A stretch of 64,000 nt of DNA, from the NCBI RefSeq assembly GCF_009707385.1, contig NZ_CP046115.1, forward strand, positions 248,001 to 312,000, given 5' to 3'. Source of the stretch: Klebsiella oxytoca. GTDB taxonomy: Bacteria > Pseudomonadota > Gammaproteobacteria > Enterobacterales > Enterobacteriaceae. Shown here one piece after another: positions 59,114-64,000 of this stretch. Numbering within the stretch: position 1 is the stretch's first letter; every line of letters begins with the position of its first letter. The notes under the pieces were generated by a model. That model worked only from the letters and a program-made list of their open reading frames with translations. It searched no databases and had not been told where the DNA came from. The position numbers and the translations under genes are program-made.

Positions 59114-59233
59114 TGCCTGGCGGCAACAGCGCGGTGGTCCCACCTGACCCCATGCCGAACTCAGAAGTGAAACGCCGTAGCGCCGATGGTAGTGTGGGGT
59201 CTCCCCATGTGAGAGTAGGGAACTGCCAGGCAT
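59114..59233 (+). rRNA. rrf: 5S rRNA (second operon)
   Basis: TGCCTGGCGGC to GCCAGGCAT, 120 nt. Confidence 0.97.
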
Positions 59234-59246
59234 CAAACCAGTGAAG

Positions 59247-59272
59247 AGCCCATCCTGACGGATGGGCTTTTT
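59247..59272 (+). terminator. rRNA operon terminator (second operon)
   Basis: AGCCCATC-CTGAC-GGATGGGCT and TTTTT, same as after the first operon. Confidence 0.92.
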
Positions 59273-59330
59273 GCGTTTTTGTCGTCTGAAACTGCCGGAG
59301 ATGGGGTTTCCCTCACATCCGGCCCGTATC

Positions 59331-59768
59331 TTACTCATGTACCAAATTCAATAACGGATACGGTTTTCCCAGATCGTCCGTCTCAGAACGTCCTGTCACT
59401 TTAAAACCCATTCTCTTATAAAACCCGACCGCCTGTTCATTCTGCTCGTTAACGTTGGTCGTCAGTCTGGGCGCTAACGTCAAGGCGTGTTTAATCAACA
59501 GCTTACCCACGCCACAGCCGCGAACGGCAGGATCAACAAATAACGCATCCATATGTTCCCCCGTTAGAAGCATAAAGGCGACAGGCTCATCTTTCTCCGT
59601 TACTGCCACCCAGAGCGGCGCTTCGGGTAAAAACGAGCTCACCAGCTTTTCAAGCTCCGCTCTGTACTCTTTCGACAGGAAATCGTGCGTTGCATCGACC
59701 GATCGGCACCAAATCTCAATCAGCTTTTTCCCTTCATCATGCCGTGAACGACGGATACTAATAACCAT
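59331..59768 (-). CDS. yjaB: GNAT acetyltransferase YjaB
   Basis: 145 residues of the GNAT fold; the acetyl-CoA-binding loop DPAVRGCGVGKLLIKHA lies near residues 78-94 and NEQNEQAVGFYKRMGF is the C-terminal signature. Nearly collinear with E. coli YjaB (MVISIRRSRH start). The physiological substrate is not settled. E. coli yjaA, which lies beside it there, is absent here. Confidence 0.95.
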   Translation of the reverse strand: MVISIRRSRHDEGKKLIEIWCRSVDATHDFLSKEYRAELEKLVSSFLPEAPLWVAVTEKDEPVAFMLLTGEHMDALFVDPAVRGCGVGKLLIKHALTLAPRLTTNVNEQNEQAVGFYKRMGFKVTGRSETDDLGKPYPLLNLVHE

Positions 59769-59873
59769 ATTTGCTCCTTTTATTTGTTCTTATATTCTAA
59801 CGTAAATATCGCCGTGAAATTTTTTCACCCTGCACATGCAGGCTCGACATTCGCTTTATTCCTGGGTATCTTC

Positions 59874-59905
59874 AGCTATCTGGATGTCTAAACGTTTATA
59901 CGTAT
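59874..59905. promoter_or_regulatory. four tandem MetJ boxes before metA
   Basis: AGCTATCT-GGATGTCT-AAACGTTT-ATACGTAT: four contiguous 8-bp met boxes related to AGACGTCT, ending 19 bp before the metA start. MetJ with S-adenosylmethionine binds such arrays cooperatively. Confidence 0.85.
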
Positions 59906-59924
59906 GCTATGAGGTAATAAAGTT

Positions 59925-60854
59925 ATGCCAATTCGGGTGCAGGACGAGCTACCGGCCGTCAATTTCTTGCGTAATGAAAACGTCTTTGTAATGACGACGA
60001 CTCGCGCGACGACTCAGGAAATCCGCCCGCTGAAGGTGCTTATTCTTAATCTGATGCCGAAGAAGATCGAGACGGAGAATCAGTTTCTGCGTCTGCTTTC
60101 CAATTCGCCATTACAGCTTGATATCCAGCTGCTGCGCATCGATGCGCGTGAATCGCGCAATACCCCAGCCGAACATCTGAACAATTTCTACTGCAACTTT
60201 GAAGATGTTTGCGATCAGAACTTTGATGGCCTGATTGTTACCGGTGCACCTTTAGGATTGGTTGAGTTTAATGATGTTGCCTACTGGCCGCAGATTAAAC
60301 AGGTACTGGAATGGGCTAAAGATCATGTCACCTCAACGCTGTTTGTCTGTTGGGCGGTACAGGCCGCCCTCAATATCCTCTACGGTATTCCTAAACAGAC
60401 CCGCTCAGAAAAGATTTCAGGTGTATATGAACACCATATCCTGCAACCCCATGCTTTGTTAACCCGCGGCTTTGACGATAGCTTTCTTGCACCGCATTCG
60501 CGCTATGCTGATTTCCCGGCAGCACTGATTCGCGACTACACCGATCTGGAGATTCTGGCGGAGACGGAAGAGGGTGATGCCTACCTGTTCGCCAGCAAAG
60601 ATAAGCGTATCGCCTTCGTGACCGGCCATCCGGAATATGATGCCAATACTCTGGCCTGCGAGTTTTTCCGCGATGTGGAAGCGGGAATCGATCCGCAGAT
60701 TCCGCATAACTATTTTCCGCAAAACGATCCGCAGAACAAACCGCGAGCCACCTGGCGCAGCCATGGTAATCTGCTGTTTATCAACTGGCTGAATTATTAC
60801 GTCTATCAGATAACGCCATACGATCTACGTCATATGAATCCAACGCTGGATTAA
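59925..60854 (+). CDS. metA: homoserine O-succinyltransferase (MetA)
   Basis: First committed step of methionine synthesis. 309 residues with the catalytic Cys in [10 protein letters not shown] near residue 142 and the His/Glu of TGHPEYDA near 235. TGAGGTAATAA precedes the start. Confidence 0.98.
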   Translation: MPIRVQDELPAVNFLRNENVFVMTTTRATTQEIRPLKVLILNLMPKKIETENQFLRLLSNSPLQLDIQLLRIDARESRNTPAEHLNNFYCNFEDVCDQNFDGLIVTGAPLGLVEFNDVAYWPQIKQVLEWAKDHVTSTLFVCWAVQAALNILYGIPKQTRSEKISGVYEHHILQPHALLTRGFDDSFLAPHSRYADFPAALIRDYTDLEILAETEEGDAYLFASKDKRIAFVTGHPEYDANTLACEFFRDVEAGIDPQIPHNYFPQNDPQNKPRATWRSHGNLLFINWLNYYVYQITPYDLRHMNPTLD

Positions 60855-60900
60855 TCTTCTACATAACGCGATCCTAAAGCGTTTCAGCATTTTGCCTCTG

Positions 60901-60920
60901 GCACCTTCGGGTGCTTTTTT
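60901..60920 (+). terminator. metA terminator
   Basis: GCACC-TTCG-GGTGC-TTTTTT. Confidence 0.9.
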
Positions 60921-61000
60921 ATTTCCGAAACGCAGCTCATATTGTAATTAAACTTTATTTATATTGTTATCAATGGGTTAATTTATAATTAAATTAAAAA

Positions 61001-61021
61001 TGGAAATTGTTTTTGATTTTG
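61001..61021. promoter_or_regulatory. IclR operator of aceBA
   Basis: TGGAAATTGTTTTTGATTTT overlaps the expected -35 region about 90 bp before aceB and is the same as the IclR box of E. coli aceB as I recall it. IclR keeps the glyoxylate bypass off until acetate or fatty acids are used, which links it to fadBA in this window. Confidence 0.85.
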
Positions 61022-61112
61022 AAAAATAAATGCGTAGTCTTAATTGTGCTGAACGAAAACCACACAACGATCTAACGTTCGCGCCAACTGGATCAACCAA
61101 GAGGAGCAGCAT

Positions 61113-62714
61113 ATGACGCAGCAGGCGACAATTACTGACGAACTGGCTTTTAGTCAGCCATATGGCGAGCAGGAGAAGCAAATTTTAACGCCTGAGGCAG
61201 TAGAATTTCTTACCGAACTGGTGAGCCGCTTCACGCCTGAGCGCAACAAACTACTGGCGGCACGCATCCAGCAGCAGCAGGAAATTGATGACGGAAAGCT
61301 TCCTGATTTTATTGCGGAAACAGCTTCCATTCGTAATGGTGACTGGAAGATCCGCGGTATCCCGCAGGATTTACAGGATCGCCGGGTAGAAATTACCGGC
61401 CCGGTTGAGCGCAAGATGGTTATTAATGCGCTGAATGCGAACGTGAAAGTCTTTATGGCGGATTTCGAAGACTCGCTGGCTCCTGAATGGAGCAAAGTCA
61501 TCGATGGGCAGATCAACCTGCGCGATGCGGTGAACGGCACCATTAGCTACACCAATGAGGCAGGCAAGATTTATCAGCTCAAGCCGAACCCGGCATTATT
61601 GATCTGCCGAGTGCGCGGTCTGCATTTGCCGGAAAAACACGTAACGTGGCGCAGAGAAGCCATCCCTGGCAGCCTGTTCGACTTTGCTCTCTATTTTTTC
61701 CACAACTACAAAGCGCTGCTGGAAAAAGGTAGCGGACCCTATTTCTATCTGCCAAAGACCCAGGCCTGGCAGGAAGCGGCGTGGTGGAGCGATGTCTTTA
61801 GCTTTACGGAAGATCGTTTTGAGCTGCCGCGCGGCACCATCAAAGCCACGTTGCTGATTGAAACGCTGCCCGCCGTATTCCAAATGGACGAAATCCTGCA
61901 CGCCCTGCGCGACCATATTGTTGGCCTGAACTGCGGACGCTGGGACTACATCTTCAGCTATATCAAAACGCTGAAGAATCACCCGGACCGGGTTCTGCCG
62001 GACCGTCAGGTGGTGACGATGGACAAGCCTTTCCTGAGTGCCTATTCGCGGCTGCTGATTAAGACCTGCCACAAGCGCGGTGCGTTTGCGATGGGCGGCA
62101 TGGCGGCATTTATCCCCAGCAAAGATGCTGAGCGAAACAATCAGGTTTTGAACAAGGTAAAAGCGGACAAATCGCTGGAAGCCAATAATGGTCATGATGG
62201 CACCTGGATCGCGCATCCGGGGCTGGCGGATACCGCGATGGCGGTCTTCAACGAAGTGCTGGGCGAGAAGAAAAACCAGCTATTTGTGACTCGTGATAAC
62301 GATGCGCCGATTACCGCCGAGCAGCTGCTGGCTCCCTGCGAAGGCGAACGAACCGAAGAGGGTATGCGCGCCAATATTCGCGTGGCGGTACAGTACATCG
62401 AGGCCTGGATCTCTGGTAATGGCTGCGTGCCGATTTACGGCCTGATGGAAGATGCGGCAACGGCCGAGATCTCCCGCACTTCCATCTGGCAATGGATCCA
62501 TCATGAGAAAACCCTTAGTAACGGCACTCCGGTAACTAAAGCGCTGTTCCGCCAGTGGCTGGCCGAAGAGATGCAGGTGATTCAGGATGAACTAGGCGAG
62601 CACCGTTTCAGCAGCGGACGTTTTGATGAAGCCGCTCGTCTGATGGAACAGATCACCACTTCTGATGAACTTATCGATTTCTTAACTCTGCCGGGTTACC
62701 GCCTGCTGGCCTAA
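61113..62714 (+). CDS. aceB: malate synthase A (AceB)
   Basis: Condenses glyoxylate with acetyl-CoA to malate, second step of the glyoxylate bypass. 533 residues as in E. coli; [20 protein letters not shown] near residue 110 and [15 protein letters not shown] near 270 are family motifs. AGGAGCAGC precedes the ATG. aceA follows after 34 nt. Confidence 0.98.
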   Translation: MTQQATITDELAFSQPYGEQEKQILTPEAVEFLTELVSRFTPERNKLLAARIQQQQEIDDGKLPDFIAETASIRNGDWKIRGIPQDLQDRRVEITGPVERKMVINALNANVKVFMADFEDSLAPEWSKVIDGQINLRDAVNGTISYTNEAGKIYQLKPNPALLICRVRGLHLPEKHVTWRREAIPGSLFDFALYFFHNYKALLEKGSGPYFYLPKTQAWQEAAWWSDVFSFTEDRFELPRGTIKATLLIETLPAVFQMDEILHALRDHIVGLNCGRWDYIFSYIKTLKNHPDRVLPDRQVVTMDKPFLSAYSRLLIKTCHKRGAFAMGGMAAFIPSKDAERNNQVLNKVKADKSLEANNGHDGTWIAHPGLADTAMAVFNEVLGEKKNQLFVTRDNDAPITAEQLLAPCEGERTEEGMRANIRVAVQYIEAWISGNGCVPIYGLMEDAATAEISRTSIWQWIHHEKTLSNGTPVTKALFRQWLAEEMQVIQDELGEHRFSSGRFDEAARLMEQITTSDELIDFLTLPGYRLLA

Positions 62715-62748
62715 ATTACCCACAATTCACCCTATGGAGCATCTGCAC

Positions 62749-64000
62749 ATGAAAACTCGTACCCAACAAATCGAAGAATTAAACAAAGAGTGGACTCAAC
62801 CGCGCTGGGAAGGCATTGAACGCCCATACAGCGCCGAAGATGTGGTGAAACTACGCGGCTCGGTTAACCCGGAATGTACCCTGGCGCAGCTTGGTGCGGC
62901 AAAGATGTGGCGACTGCTGCACGGTGAAGCGAAAAAAGGTTACGTCAACAGCCTGGGGGCGCTGACCGGTGGGCAGGCTCTGCAGCAGGCGAAGGCGGGC
63001 ATTGAAGCGATTTACCTTTCAGGCTGGCAGGTGGCGGCTGATGCCAACCTGGCCTCCAGCATGTATCCGGATCAATCGCTCTATCCGGCTAACTCGGTAC
63101 CGGCGGTTGTCGATCGGATCAACAATACCTTCCGCCGCGCGGATCAGATCCAGTGGTCTGCGGGCATTGAACCGAACGATCCGCGCTATACCGATTACTT
63201 CCTGCCGATCGTCGCCGACGCTGAGGCGGGGTTTGGCGGCGTTCTTAATGCGTTTGAGCTAATGAAATCGATGATTGAGGCTGGTGCAGCGGCCGTACAC
63301 TTCGAAGATCAGCTGGCATCGGTGAAAAAGTGCGGCCATATGGGCGGCAAAGTGTTGGTACCCACGCAGGAGGCGATTCAGAAGCTGGTTGCCGCGCGTC
63401 TGGCAGCAGACGTTATGGGCGTGCCAACGCTGGTTATCGCCCGCACTGATGCTGATGCGGCGGATTTAATTACTTCCGATTGCGACCCGTACGATCGCCA
63501 GTTCATCACCGGGGAGCGTACCAGCGAAGGTTTTTTCCGTACCCATGCCGGTATCGAACAGGCGATCAGCCGCGGGCTGGCCTACGCGCCGTATGCCGAC
63601 CTGGTGTGGTGTGAAACCTCCACCCCGGACCTGGAGCTGGCGCAGCGCTTTGCCGACGCGATTCACGCGAAATATCCGGGCAAATTGCTGGCTTACAACT
63701 GCTCGCCGTCGTTTAACTGGCAGAAAAAGCTGGATGATAAAACCATCGCCAGCTTCCAGCAGCGGCTGTCGGATATGGGCTACAAGTATCAGTTCATCAC
63801 CCTGGCCGGTATCCACAGTATGTGGTTCAACATGTTCGACCTGGCGCACGCCTACGCCCAGGGAGAAGGTATGAAGCACTATGTTGAGAAGGTCCAGCAG
63901 CCGGAGTTCGCGGCGGCGAAAGATGGCTACACCTTTGTTTCTCATCAGCAGGAGGTCGGCACCGGCTACTTCGACAAGGTCACCACCATTATCCAGGGCG
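62749..64000 (+). CDS. aceA: isocitrate lyase (AceA), cut by window end
   Basis: Splits isocitrate to succinate and glyoxylate. The window holds 417 codons of about 434, from [15 protein letters not shown]; the last ~17 residues and the rest of the operon are outside. The catalytic loop motif [13 protein letters not shown] near residue 195 and [10 protein letters not shown] near 315 are intact. ATGGAGCATC precedes the start. Confidence 0.97.
   Translation, partial: MKTRTQQIEELNKEWTQPRWEGIERPYSAEDVVKLRGSVNPECTLAQLGAAKMWRLLHGEAKKGYVNSLGALTGGQALQQAKAGIEAIYLSGWQVAADANLASSMYPDQSLYPANSVPAVVDRINNTFRRADQIQWSAGIEPNDPRYTDYFLPIVADAEAGFGGVLNAFELMKSMIEAGAAAVHFEDQLASVKKCGHMGGKVLVPTQEAIQKLVAARLAADVMGVPTLVIARTDADAADLITSDCDPYDRQFITGERTSEGFFRTHAGIEQAISRGLAYAPYADLVWCETSTPDLELAQRFADAIHAKYPGKLLAYNCSPSFNWQKKLDDKTIASFQQRLSDMGYKYQFITLAGIHSMWFNMFDLAHAYAQGEGMKHYVEKVQQPEFAAAKDGYTFVSHQQEVGTGYFDKVTTIIQG

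Overview
The window is a stretch of enterobacterial chromosome. Its gene order closely follows the Escherichia coli fre-fadBA, murB-rpoBC and thi-purHD-metA-aceBA regions. Most proteins are the same length as, and near-identical to, their E. coli homologues, and the two 16S genes are typical of the Enterobacter/Klebsiella/Kosakonia-like group. I cannot fix the genus from sequence alone. There is no phage, insertion sequence, CRISPR array or recognisable defence or secretion system. The interest lies in genome architecture, repeats and regulatory DNA.

Layout. (1) 1-9013: end of fre, a small exported hypothetical protein, the fatty-acid operon fadBA (minus strand, FadR operator in front, three tandem ERIC repeats behind), then pepQ-yigZ-trkH-hemG. 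(2) 9014-14540: a complete rRNA operon with tRNA-Glu in its 16S-23S spacer. Its left neighbour (hemG) is that of E. coli rrnA and its right neighbour (murB) is that of rrnB, so the ~130 kb that lies between these loci in E. coli is missing here. The 16S gene also carries a dense cluster of implausible indels. (3) 14663-32276: murB-birA, coaA, the tRNA-Thr/Tyr/Gly/Thr-tufB operon, secE-nusG, rplKA, rplJL and rpoBC, i.e. the core of translation and transcription. (4) 32277-36657: an accessory block in the place where E. coli has htrC: dcuB, an orphan PTS IIB-IIA pair behind a CRP site and a LacI-family operator, and a membrane diguanylate cyclase. (5) 36658-42216: the thiamine operon thiCEFSGH under a TPP riboswitch. 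(6) 42276-53770: rsd, nudC, hemE, nfi, yjaG, hupA, yjaH, the zinc/envelope-stress genes zraP and zraSR with sigma-54 promoters, and purHD with a PurR box. (7) 53771-59272: a second rRNA operon (rrnE position) whose 16S-23S spacer has no tRNA, only a long hairpin. (8) 59331-64000: yjaB, metA (four MetJ boxes), and aceB-aceA (IclR box), with aceA cut by the window end.

Two themes run through the window. First, ERIC-like imperfect palindromes (about 100-129 bp, a short central palindrome and self-complementary ends) occur seven times: three in tandem behind fadA, one between rplA and rplJ, one between nudC and hemE, and one in each 23S-5S spacer. Second, the two rRNA operons disagree at positions that are normally invariant, so sequence or assembly errors must be considered before the hemG-rrn-murB junction is read as biology.
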